This document shows positions 52,079 to 61,500 of a stretch of DNA of 64,000 nucleotides, piece after piece (position 1 is the first letter of the stretch; each line of letters opens with the position of its first letter). The notes below the pieces were generated by a model. That model saw only the letters and a program-made list of their open reading frames with translations. It was not told the origin of the DNA and made no database searches. The DNA is taken from assembly GCA_965222645.1 (NCBI GenBank), contig OZ244968.1, positions 4,464,001-4,528,000 of the forward strand, read 5' to 3'. The DNA is from JABDMH01 sp965222645. GTDB taxonomy: Bacteria > Bacteroidota > Bacteroidia > Chitinophagales > Saprospiraceae. The position numbers and the translations under genes were made by a program.

Positions 52079-52459
52079 ATGGCTAAGACGAAGAAAAGGA
52101 GAAAAGTAAAAGTGGATTCGGAGGGACTGGTCTATATCAAGGCCAGCTTTAACAACATTATTATTTCGATGACCAATAAACAGGGTCAGGTGATTTCTTG
52201 GGCATCTGCCGGAAAAGCTGGATTTCGGGGATCTAAAAAAAATACTCCCTATGCAGCCCAGATAGCCGCTTCAGACGCCGCCCAGGTGGCCTTTGACGCA
52301 GGTATGAGAGTGGCAGAGGTTTTTGTCAAGGGACCTGGTTCCGGAAGAGAAGCTGCCATTAGAGCAATTGATGGAGTTGGGATTAAGGTGAGAAGAATTC
52401 AGGATGTAACCCCGATTCCACATAATGGATGTCGACCCCCAAAGCGCAGAAGAGTATAA
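52079..52459 (+). CDS. rpsK: 30S ribosomal protein S11
   Basis: A protein of 126 residues with the N-N-I-I-I-S and K-G-P-G-S-G-R-E-A-A-I-R-A motifs and the P-H-N-G-C-R-P-P-K-R-R-R-V C-terminus. Confidence 0.98.
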   Translation: MAKTKKRRKVKVDSEGLVYIKASFNNIIISMTNKQGQVISWASAGKAGFRGSKKNTPYAAQIAASDAAQVAFDAGMRVAEVFVKGPGSGREAAIRAIDGVGIKVRRIQDVTPIPHNGCRPPKRRRV

Positions 52460-52502
52460 AGACAAAATCCGGATTTACCCCGGAAACAATCGGTAGAAAA
52501 CT

Positions 52503-53114
52503 ATGGCAAGATATACTGGTCCAAAGACAAAAAAATCAAGGGCTTTTGGCCAATCCCTTTATGGGTTTGACAAAGCTTTTGAACGACGCAAGTACGGACC
52601 TGGTGAACACGGGAATAAGCGCAGGCGAAGGCAAAAATCGGATTATGCCTTACAGCTCATGGAAAAACAAAAAGCCAAGTACACCTATGGAGTGTTGGAG
52701 CGGCAATTCCGTAATTTATTTGAAAAAGCAAGCAGAAAGGGGGGGGTCACCGGTGAAGTGCTTTTTCAACTATTGGAATCCCGGCTCGACAATGTCGTCT
52801 TCCGAATGGGATTGGCACCTACGCGAAGAGCTGCCAGACAGTTTGTGTCACATAAGCATATTCTGGTAAACGGTGTAGTGACGAATATTCCATCCTGCCT
52901 CCTTCGGCCTGGTGATGTTGTAGGGGTTAGAAATAAATCCCAGGGAATGGAGGCTATCCGGGAGTCTGTTCAAAACAAAGCTGATGTGCGAAAGTTTCCC
53001 TGGTTGGAAGTAACACCCGAAAAAATGGAAGGGAGATTTCTCGAGTATCCCACTAGAGAGCAAATTCCAGAAAACATCAATGAGCAGTTGATTGTTGAAT
53101 TGTATTCGAAGTAG
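52503..53114 (+). CDS. rpsD: 30S ribosomal protein S4
   Basis: A protein of 203 residues starting M-A-R-Y-T-G-P-K. The S4 RNA-binding domain contains E-S-R-L-D-N-V-V-F-R-M-G and R-Q-F-V-S-H-K-H-I-L-V-N-G. It nucleates 30S assembly. There is no zinc-binding Cys cluster at the N-terminus. Confidence 0.98.
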   Translation: MARYTGPKTKKSRAFGQSLYGFDKAFERRKYGPGEHGNKRRRRQKSDYALQLMEKQKAKYTYGVLERQFRNLFEKASRKGGVTGEVLFQLLESRLDNVVFRMGLAPTRRAARQFVSHKHILVNGVVTNIPSCLLRPGDVVGVRNKSQGMEAIRESVQNKADVRKFPWLEVTPEKMEGRFLEYPTREQIPENINEQLIVELYSK

Positions 53115-53181
53115 ACGAATAGTCTGTTTCGATAAAATAGTAATCTTAATTCGTTCCTTTTAAATTCATTTAAGATCTGAT

Positions 53182-54180
53182 ATGAGTATTCTTAATTTTC
53201 AGAAACCAAATAAAATATTGCTGCAGAAATCGGATGATTTTGAGGGCACTTTTGAATTTAAACCCCTCGAACCCGGATTTGGACAAACTATAGGTAACTC
53301 CCTAAGGAGAATCCTCCTCTCTTCCCTGGAAGGTCATGCGATTTCTGCTGTGCGGATTGCTGGAATTGATCACGAGTTTTCTACCATAAAAGGCGTCATG
53401 GAGGATGTTGTTGATATTATCTTAAATATTAAACAAGTCCGGCTCAAACCTGCAATCGTCGATGCCGATCTCACGGAAGAAAAGATATATATCACACTGA
53501 GGGGAAAGGAAGAATTTAAAGCGGGCGATATCGAAGAGCACACAAACATTTTTAAAGTGATGAACCCCGATCAGCATATCTGCTTTATGGATACATCAGT
53601 AAATCTGGAGATGGAGTTTACGGTGACAAAAGGACGGGGGTATATGCCTGCAGATGACAATTTGCCGAAAGATGCAATGATTGGTGTAATACCAGTCGAT
53701 GCCATTTTTACACCAATAAAAAATGTGTCCTACCAGATCGAAAACACAAGGGTAGGGCAGCAAACAGATTTTGAGAAACTGACCATATCCTTAAAAACGG
53801 ATGGTACGATTCATCCTGAAGAAGCGCTTAAAGAAGCTTCAAGGATTCTGATACAACATCTCATTCTGATCACAGATGAAAATATAACTTTCGATGATGC
53901 CACACGAAGCGAGGATACGGTCGTGGACGAGCACATTTTACATATGCGCAAACTGCTTAAAACATCTTTGGAAGATCTAGATCTGTCAGTAAGGGCGTAT
54001 AATTGCCTGAAGGCTGCAAAAATCAACTCACTCGGCGAGCTTGTTCAACACGAAATGCACGAACTCCTGAAGTTTCGAAACTTTGGAAAAAAGTCACTTG
54101 TGGAGATTGAAGAGCTTTTGGCAATAAAGGGATTGACCTTTGGAATGGATCTGGCTCCCTATCAATTGGATCAGGAGTAG
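53182..54180 (+). CDS. rpoA: RNA polymerase alpha subunit
   Basis: A protein of 332 residues. The N-terminal dimerisation domain contains G-F-G-Q-T-I-G-N-S-L-R-R-I-L-L-S-S. The C-terminal domain (about 255-320) has N-C-L-K-A-A-K-I-N-S-L-G-E-L and F-G-K-K-S-L-V-E-I-E. It follows rpsD as in most bacteria. Confidence 0.98.
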   Translation: MSILNFQKPNKILLQKSDDFEGTFEFKPLEPGFGQTIGNSLRRILLSSLEGHAISAVRIAGIDHEFSTIKGVMEDVVDIILNIKQVRLKPAIVDADLTEEKIYITLRGKEEFKAGDIEEHTNIFKVMNPDQHICFMDTSVNLEMEFTVTKGRGYMPADDNLPKDAMIGVIPVDAIFTPIKNVSYQIENTRVGQQTDFEKLTISLKTDGTIHPEEALKEASRILIQHLILITDENITFDDATRSEDTVVDEHILHMRKLLKTSLEDLDLSVRAYNCLKAAKINSLGELVQHEMHELLKFRNFGKKSLVEIEELLAIKGLTFGMDLAPYQLDQE

Positions 54181-54267
54181 GCAGTTTTTTTAAAAACTTA
54201 TGGCAATTACCAGGTCGAAAAATTCCTAGTTTTTCCCGGTGTTGCGAAGATAAACTGAAATTGAGGT

Positions 54268-54753
54268 ATGAGACACGGAAAAAGTTTTAATCACCTTAAG
54301 AGGAAAAAGGGGCACAGAAAGGCAGTGCTGGCAAACCTCGGAATTGCGCTGATTACTCATAAGCGGATTAATACGACATTGGCCAAGGCCAAAGCACTAA
54401 AACGGTATATCGAACCGCTTATCACCAAATCCAAGAGTGATTCGATGCACAACAGGCGGGTTGTCTTTTCATATCTTCAAAATAAAGATGCTGTAAAAGA
54501 GCTCTTTAGCACTGTGGCTGCTGCAATTGGTGATCGACCAGGCGGATATGCGCGTGTGATCCGAACCGGTTTTCGTGCTAGCGATGGCGCAGAAATGGCT
54601 CTGATCGAATTGGTGGATTTTAATACAGTGTATGACAACACTAAAGTGGCATCCAGGGGAAGAAAAAGACGTACGAGGAGGGGAAGATCAGGCGGGAAAG
54701 CGGCTGCAGCATCAGGCGCTACAAGCACTACCTCCACCACTGAGGAAGAGTAA
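54268..54753 (+). CDS. rplQ: 50S ribosomal protein L17 (extended tail)
   Basis: A protein of 161 residues. The core starts M-R-H-G-K-S-F-N-H-L and ends near residue 125. The last 30 residues are a lineage-specific tail, first basic then Ala/Ser/Thr-rich and acidic at the end. It closes the ribosomal superoperon. Confidence 0.97.
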   Translation: MRHGKSFNHLKRKKGHRKAVLANLGIALITHKRINTTLAKAKALKRYIEPLITKSKSDSMHNRRVVFSYLQNKDAVKELFSTVAAAIGDRPGGYARVIRTGFRASDGAEMALIELVDFNTVYDNTKVASRGRKRRTRRGRSGGKAAAASGATSTTSTTEEE

Positions 54754-54877
54754 AACTGCCATAATTCATTCTTACTGTTGGTAGCTCTGTCTGTGACTAC
54801 AAGTATGGTCATTTATGAGCTTTGAGATTAACAGGTCTTGGCCTTTATCCTGGCGGGATCTAATTACATTTTAGTTC

Positions 54878-54885
54878 TATATTTG
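54878..54885 (+). promoter_or_regulatory. -7 box (TATATTTG) before carA
   Basis: An exact TAnnTTTG match 29 bp before the carA ATG, in the 161-bp gap after rplQ. It indicates that carA-eno have their own promoter. The -33 element is not clear. Confidence 0.5.
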
Positions 54886-54914
54886 CACGAGTTTTTTTAG
54901 ACCAATCTCACTTA

Positions 54915-56045
54915 ATGAATAGCACATCTGAAAGAGGAGCAATTTTAATGCTCGAGGACGGTAGCACTTTTTATGGAAAGGCAGCTGGAAAAATAGGTAC
55001 GACCACCGGAGAGATTTGTTTTAATACAGGAATGACGGGGTACCAGGAGATATTTACAGACCCTTCTTATTTTGGTCAAATCCTGGTCTGCACCAATGCT
55101 CACATTGGCAACTACGGCACGAGAAATGCCGATGTGGAATCAGATAGCATGAAAATCGCGGGCTTTGTTTGTAAGAATTTTACCAATGATTACAGCAGAC
55201 CCCTGGCAGATCAGTCTATTCAAGATTACTTTGAGAGTGAGGATTTGGTAGCCATTTCTGCCGTTGATACTCGTGCTATTGTACAGCACATAAGAGACAA
55301 GGGTGCCATGAATGCGATCATTTCTTCGGAGATTCTTGAGCTACCAAAGCTAAAGGATTTGCTCCAGAAAGTGCCCTCAATGGCCGGGCTGGAGCTGGCT
55401 TCAAAGGTAAGCACAGAGGAAGCGTACTGTCTGGGAGAAAAAGCATCGCCCTACCGGGTAGCAGTGTACGATTTTGGGGTAAAGAAAAGCATCTTAAAAT
55501 GTATGACCGAACGCGGCTGCTACGTAAAAGTCTTCTCTGCAAAAACAAGTTTTGAGGAGGTCGAAAAATGGGCACCGGACGGTTACTTTTTATCAAATGG
55601 ACCAGGTGATCCCGCACCCATGGATTACGCTATCGCAAATACCAAAAAGATACTGGAGCAAGGGAAGCCTGTGTTTGGAATTTGCCTGGGTCATCAGATC
55701 TTGGCCTTAGCACAGGGAGTCTCTACTTATAAGATGCATCATGGTCATCGCGGTATTAATCACCCCGTAAAAAATATGCTAACGGGTCATTGTGAGATCA
55801 CCAGTCAAAACCACGGATTTGGAGTTGCCCAGCAGGAATTGACCGGCAGGGATGAAGATATTGAGATTACGCATATCAATCTCAATGATAGTACGGTAGA
55901 AGGTATCCGTCTTAAGAAATATCCGGCATTTTCCATACAATATCACCCCGAAGCAAGCCCGGGTCCACATGATGCTCGCTACCTCTTTGACGAGTTTTTA
56001 GCTTTGATAAAATCAACAAAAAAAGAATCAGTATTAAATGAGTAG
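54915..56045 (+). CDS. carA: Carbamoyl phosphate synthase small subunit
   Basis: The 376-residue glutaminase subunit feeds ammonia to CarB for arginine and pyrimidine synthesis. The class I amidotransferase nucleophile is Cys257 in G-I-C-L-G-H-Q. F-S-I-Q-Y-H-P-E-A holds the catalytic His and Glu. carB is not in the window. The gene overlaps eno by 8 bp, so the two are translationally coupled. Confidence 0.97.
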   Translation: MNSTSERGAILMLEDGSTFYGKAAGKIGTTTGEICFNTGMTGYQEIFTDPSYFGQILVCTNAHIGNYGTRNADVESDSMKIAGFVCKNFTNDYSRPLADQSIQDYFESEDLVAISAVDTRAIVQHIRDKGAMNAIISSEILELPKLKDLLQKVPSMAGLELASKVSTEEAYCLGEKASPYRVAVYDFGVKKSILKCMTERGCYVKVFSAKTSFEEVEKWAPDGYFLSNGPGDPAPMDYAIANTKKILEQGKPVFGICLGHQILALAQGVSTYKMHHGHRGINHPVKNMLTGHCEITSQNHGFGVAQQELTGRDEDIEITHINLNDSTVEGIRLKKYPAFSIQYHPEASPGPHDARYLFDEFLALIKSTKKESVLNE

Positions 56046-57321
56046 TATCGTAGATATCAGATCCAGAGAAATTCTCGATTCAAGAGGCAATCCTACGGTA
56101 GAAGTAGATGTGCTTACTGAAGAAGGTGCAATCGGCCGGGCTGCAGTGCCATCGGGGGCCAGTACCGGCAAATATGAAGCAGCGGAACTTCGGGATGGTG
56201 AGAAGGAACGCTTTCTTGGCAAAGGTGTATTGCAGGCCTGCCGGAACATCGAAGACACAATTAGCGAGGCCCTCATCGGAGAGGATGTATCAGATCAGGT
56301 CTATATCGATAGGATCATGATCGAGTTGGATGGTACTGCAAACAAGTCTAAACTCGGTGCAAATGCTGTACTTGGCGTTAGCCTGGCTTGTGCTAAAGCT
56401 GCAGCAGTCGAGGCTGGTCTACCCCTTTACCGGTATCTGGGAGGTGTAAATGCACATGTGTTGCCGGTACCTATGATGAATATCTTAAATGGAGGCTCAC
56501 ACGCAGACAACAGCATAGATTTTCAGGAATTTATGGTCATGCCCGTGGGCGCTGATCAGTTTTCAGATGGCCTGCGCATGGGAGTTGAGATTTTTCACAA
56601 TCTAAAGAAAGTACTCCACGATGCCGGGCACTCAACCAATGTAGGGGATGAAGGGGGATTTGCTCCCAATCTAAAATCTAACAATGAAGCGATCGAGACA
56701 GTCCTGAAGGCTATTGAGACTGCTGGTTTTAGACCAGGTGAAGATGTCCTGATAGCTATGGATGCTGCTGCTTCCGAATTTTTTGTGGAAGAAGATGAAG
56801 TTTATCATTTTCATCAATCGACCGGTGATAAATTGAGTAGTGACGATATGGTCGCCTTTTGGAAAGAATGGACGGATCGGTATCCCATCTTATCTATCGA
56901 GGACGGCTTGCATGAAGATGATTGGTCAGGTTGGCAGAAACTGCATGAAGCCATCGGATCTAAAATTCAGTTGGTCGGCGATGATCTCTTTGTGACCAAT
57001 ACCTCCAGGCTACAAAAGGGAATCGAACTCTCAGCCGCAAATTCGATCCTAATCAAAGTAAATCAGATCGGGTCTTTGAGTGAAACAATAGATGCAGTGC
57101 AACTCGCTACCCGAAACGCTATGACCAGTGTGATAAGCCATCGCTCCGGTGAGACAGAAGATGTCACCATCGCTGATCTATGCGTGGCCTTAAATACCGG
57201 TCAGATCAAGACGGGCTCCGCGTCGCGATCCGATCGCGTAGCTAAGTACAATCAGTTGCTGAGAATAGAAGAGGAGCTCGGAGATTGTGCAATATATCCG
57301 GGCAGATCGTTGCTGGGATAA
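56038..57321 (+). CDS. eno: Enolase
   Basis: A protein of 427 residues of full length. S-H-R-S-G-E-T-E-D and G-D-D-L-F-V-T-N surround the active site, and N-I-L-N-G-G-S-H-A-D is in place. It converts 2-phosphoglycerate to phosphoenolpyruvate. Coupling to carA by an 8-bp overlap is seen directly. Confidence 0.98.
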   Translation: MSSIVDIRSREILDSRGNPTVEVDVLTEEGAIGRAAVPSGASTGKYEAAELRDGEKERFLGKGVLQACRNIEDTISEALIGEDVSDQVYIDRIMIELDGTANKSKLGANAVLGVSLACAKAAAVEAGLPLYRYLGGVNAHVLPVPMMNILNGGSHADNSIDFQEFMVMPVGADQFSDGLRMGVEIFHNLKKVLHDAGHSTNVGDEGGFAPNLKSNNEAIETVLKAIETAGFRPGEDVLIAMDAAASEFFVEEDEVYHFHQSTGDKLSSDDMVAFWKEWTDRYPILSIEDGLHEDDWSGWQKLHEAIGSKIQLVGDDLFVTNTSRLQKGIELSAANSILIKVNQIGSLSETIDAVQLATRNAMTSVISHRSGETEDVTIADLCVALNTGQIKTGSASRSDRVAKYNQLLRIEEELGDCAIYPGRSLLG

Positions 57322-57365
57322 CATATTAAAGATTATTGCTATATTTAAATCATCAATAATCAGCT

Positions 57366-57674
57366 ATGAAGATGAAAAATCGTTTCCGACTTTCTCCAGG
57401 AATGAATGCCTTGTCAAAATGGATCTTAAATAAATATTCCTTCGCTACCTTGATATTTTTGGTTTGGTTGTCTTTTTTTGACCGCAGTGCTTTTGTCACT
57501 CAATGGCGCTTAAACCAAACGATCGATCGATTAGAATCTGAAAGAGAGTTTTTAATCGAGGAGACAGAGGCCTCCCGCTTGTTGCAACGGGATATTACAG
57601 AGAATGAAGAAAAGTACGCCAGGGAAAAATACTTTATGAAGAAACCCGGCGAGCAAGTTTTTATTATAGAATAA
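57366..57674 (+). CDS. FtsB/DivIC-type septum formation initiator protein
   Basis: A protein of 102 residues with one membrane segment (about 25-42) followed by a coiled coil rich in Glu and Arg (about 50-80) and the C-terminal Y-A-R-E-K-Y-F-M-K-K-P-G-E motif of the DivIC/FtsB family. It links division proteins at the septum. The position after eno matches ftsB in many bacteria. Confidence 0.88.
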   Translation: MKMKNRFRLSPGMNALSKWILNKYSFATLIFLVWLSFFDRSAFVTQWRLNQTIDRLESEREFLIEETEASRLLQRDITENEEKYAREKYFMKKPGEQVFIIE

Positions 57675-57700
57675 ATCGCAGAACTCAGAAAACTTAACTC

Positions 57701-58567
57701 ATGTCAGTATTGGTTGATAAGGACTCAAGGGTAATCGTACAGGGCTTTACGGGTACAGAGGGTACATTTCATGCCGGACAGATGATAGAATACGGCACCA
57801 ATGTGGTAGGTGGTGTTACACCGCGCAAAGGGGGTCAGACACATCTGGAAAGACCCGTCTTTAATACTGTGCGCGAAGCTATTGATCGTGTCGAGGCAGA
57901 TACATCTGTTATTTTTGTCCCTCCCCCATTTGCCGGAGATGCCATAATGGAAGCTGCAGCGGCGGGCATTAAGGTTATCATCTGTATTACAGAGGGTATC
58001 CCGGTTCAGGATATGATCAAAGCCAAAAACTATGTCGACACACGTGATACCGTCCTGGTGGGGCCAAACTGTCCCGGCGTGATTACCCCGGAAGAAGCAA
58101 AGGTGGGCATTATGCCAGGATTTATCCATAGAAAAGGGTCTATCGGAATTGTCTCCAGATCCGGCACATTGACATACGAAGCGGTGGATCAGGTGTCACG
58201 GGCGGGCATGGGACAATCTACCTGTATTGGAATAGGAGGTGATCCAATAGTGGGCACGACTACCAGAGACGCAATTGAACTACTTATGAATGACCCGGAG
58301 ACAGAAGGGATCGTAATGATTGGGGAGATTGGTGGTGGGATGGAAGCAGAGGCAGCTCACTGGATAAAGGATTACGGGTCGAAGCCGGTAGTGGGATTTA
58401 TCGCGGGTCAAACGGCACCCAAGGGGCGTAAAATGGGTCACGCAGGAGCCATTATCGGAGGTAAAGACGACACCGCATCAGCAAAAATGAAGATCATGGC
58501 TGAATGCGGTATTCACGTTGTGGAAAGTCCTGCAGATATTGGCCAGACCATGAAGACAGTGATATAG
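57701..58567 (+). CDS. sucD: Succinyl-CoA synthetase alpha subunit
   Basis: A TCA-cycle subunit of 288 residues. The CoA-binding start Q-G-F-T-G-T-E-G-T-F-H and the phosphohistidine loop G-H-A-G-A-I with His247 are present. The beta subunit gene is not in the window. It converges with the large histidine kinase with a 9-bp gap and no visible terminator. Confidence 0.97.
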   Translation: MSVLVDKDSRVIVQGFTGTEGTFHAGQMIEYGTNVVGGVTPRKGGQTHLERPVFNTVREAIDRVEADTSVIFVPPPFAGDAIMEAAAAGIKVIICITEGIPVQDMIKAKNYVDTRDTVLVGPNCPGVITPEEAKVGIMPGFIHRKGSIGIVSRSGTLTYEAVDQVSRAGMGQSTCIGIGGDPIVGTTTRDAIELLMNDPETEGIVMIGEIGGGMEAEAAHWIKDYGSKPVVGFIAGQTAPKGRKMGHAGAIIGGKDDTASAKMKIMAECGIHVVESPADIGQTMKTVI

Positions 58568-58576
58568 AGCAATTTC

Positions 58577-61500
58577 TTAAATCTCGGTGGCGGTTAGGTC
58601 TTCCCTGAAAAACTCCTCTTCAGTATTTCTTAGTAAGGGCAATTCAAAGTAAAATTTTGTGCCAATGCCTTCCTCTGTCTCAAAGTAAATCCGTCCTCCA
58701 AACGATTCAATAATGTTTTTGGAAATGGCCAGTCCCAGTCCTGTACCGGACGTCTTGGTTGTAAAGTTCGGGTAGAATACTTTGTCTTTCATTTCCCTAC
58801 TGATTCCCTTTCCATTGTCACACACCTGAATCACCGCTTTGTCATTTCGTTTCTCGAGTCTGATATCGATTACACCCCTCCGGCTTCCCGGAATTGCTTG
58901 AATGGCGTTTTTAATCAGATTGTTAAGAACTCGCAGCAAATGACTTCTATCGGCATTGACATAAATCTCATCGATGGGCTCATAGAGATTGAAATCCATG
59001 TCATCCCTCTTCTTAAATAGATCGTGCACTGAGGCGACAAGATCATTGAGAATAATACGCTCGTACTGGGGTTTTGGCATTTTTGCAAAGGTTGAAAATT
59101 CAGCAGCGATTCTGCTTAGATTGTCAATTTGTTCGATGAGGGTAATTCCTACCCGTTGCACCAGCTGTCTCGACTCAATAGGATCTGCATTTTGCATTTT
59201 ATGTTGCAGGTGTTGAATACTCAACCTCATTGGCGTAAGTGGATTTTTGATCTCATGAGCTACCTGTTTTGCCATTTCCCTCCAGGCGACTTCACGTTCT
59301 GTCACGGCCAGTAGATCAGCACTTTCGTCGAGTTTTACAATGAGCTGATTGTATTCCTGAATAAGTAACCCCAGCTCGTCTTTACTTTTCCATACCAGGG
59401 GTTCGTTAGATCTACCGAGCTTAAATTCTTTGAGCTTCTGACCCAGGACTGTCATAGGCCTGGTGATACTATTGGCGACAGCGAGGGCAAAGGCTCCTGC
59501 GATCAACAACAGAAATACATATACATTAAGCAATGTGCCCATAAAATCCTTAACACTATCCGCGGCTTCTGTATTGCCGGGAAATACCGGAAGACCTGCA
59601 AATCCAAGCAGGATATTATTCTCCGAATGCAATGTAAAGAATGCTGTCTCGTAGTAGTTGTCGCGATTTCTATTATTCTGGTGAATGTCTATAGACTCTC
59701 CAAATTTTTTCAGGTTGAGAAGCGGTACCACATCCATCCGGTCCTTGAGCACCCCAGCTTCTACTGCTTTTTCATCTGAGGATTGTAAAAGAATTCCATC
59801 GGGATTAAATACCTGGATATGTGTATTATATTTTATAGCAAGACTCTGGATAAACTCATTCAGCAATGAGTCGATTTCTTCTGTATTATCCAGTCTTATG
59901 TTTTCCTGGATTTCATATTGCAATGACGAAGCATTCTGCTTCAGTTTATTTTCATAGCTTTTTTCTGCGGTATTTCTGAAATAAAATACTGTGACTATAC
60001 CAATAATAATAAAAGATAAAATAATAAGTGCAAGGACAGAAACTTGTATTTTATTTCTTAAGGAAATTTGATTAGAAAGTGTAAAATTAAACTCTTCCGG
60101 CAGATATGGAAAAGCTGAATTTATGATGAGCAAGATGAAAATAATAATGACAATAATGACAAATAAATAAGAAAAGAGTGACACGGGCTTGATTAAACCG
60201 GTCAATTTTTTCCCTATTTTTACTATATATTTTCCGTTGTTGTAGAGTAGTTCAGATCTTCCAGATCCATATATCATTGATATATCTCCCTCTACCGGTA
60301 TTTCTTCTTCCAAAACCATCCTGTATTCCGATGAACTCCGCTCTACACATCGATGATCTTTATAAATCGCATACTCGTAATTTGATAATCGAGGGATATC
60401 CTTAAAATCAGGGGATGGAAGAAATTGGGGGAGTGGATTAAAAGGGTTCGTTTTTCTTTTTTGAAAACTTGTGAGTACCTTAATTCCCTCTCCACCTTCT
60501 ATAGCCAACAAGTAATAATCAAGGATGTCATTGCGCTGATAGAATTTATGATCCTTGTAGATTAATTCCCGGCTGTCTTTTAAAGCACTGGCTTTGGGGA
60601 AGGTGATTTCGTAATGTGTCTCCAAATATTTGGAGGGATTTTTCCGAAAAGTGGAATTTATGATAGACTTAATGTCTATCCAGGCAGTCACCTGATGTAC
60701 TGGTTCTTCGATGGCATTTACAGTAGATACAATTTCGTTAAGAGCTACACTGTCTATTTCTTCCGAAAGTGATTTAGCAATCAGCGTCCTTTGCAAGACA
60801 TCTTTATCCCGGTTGTATTTAAACATGAGAATAGAGGAAAATCCAGATAAGACCACCAGCCACAGAACAATCCATGTAAAATTGGGAGTCTTCACATCCA
60901 GAAAGATATCGAGGAGCAATATAAAGATACCTGCAACCAGAGCATATTGAAAAAGGGGAATAGAAGTGTCGAATAATAAAGCGAATGGAAGTGAGGCAAG
61001 AACCGCAGCAAATCCGGCCCCAAGCCGGGATTTAATAGGAAGGTCAAAGTTTTGAATCAGAGATATAATCTTTGCCGACCAAATAAACAGTGTGAAGAGC
61101 AAAAGAATTATTCCCACCAGTGCAAGAATCGAGATCTTATCAAGATTGAAGACACTTTCAAAATTGAAATCGATATTTGTGCGTTGTATCAGACCCTGAC
61201 AAAATTTGGCCAGACTGAGGAGGCCTAGCGCTATAAAAAGATATCCAATGAAAGATGCCGCTATTTTATAGCTTTTCTTTAGATCATAGAGTTGCTTTGT
61301 TTCGATATTATTTATTAGGAAGACCGTGACCCACAGGATGAGGGCAATATTTATCAGGATATTTCCCAACGAGTGGGAGAAAGCTGGTTGGGTGATGGCT
61401 TGACTAAAGACCTCGCTGTTGTCAAATTGATCCGCAAAATTAAACAGGTAGGTTACCAGCCGCACACCTAATGTGGTAAAAATGAAGAATCCTACGGCCT

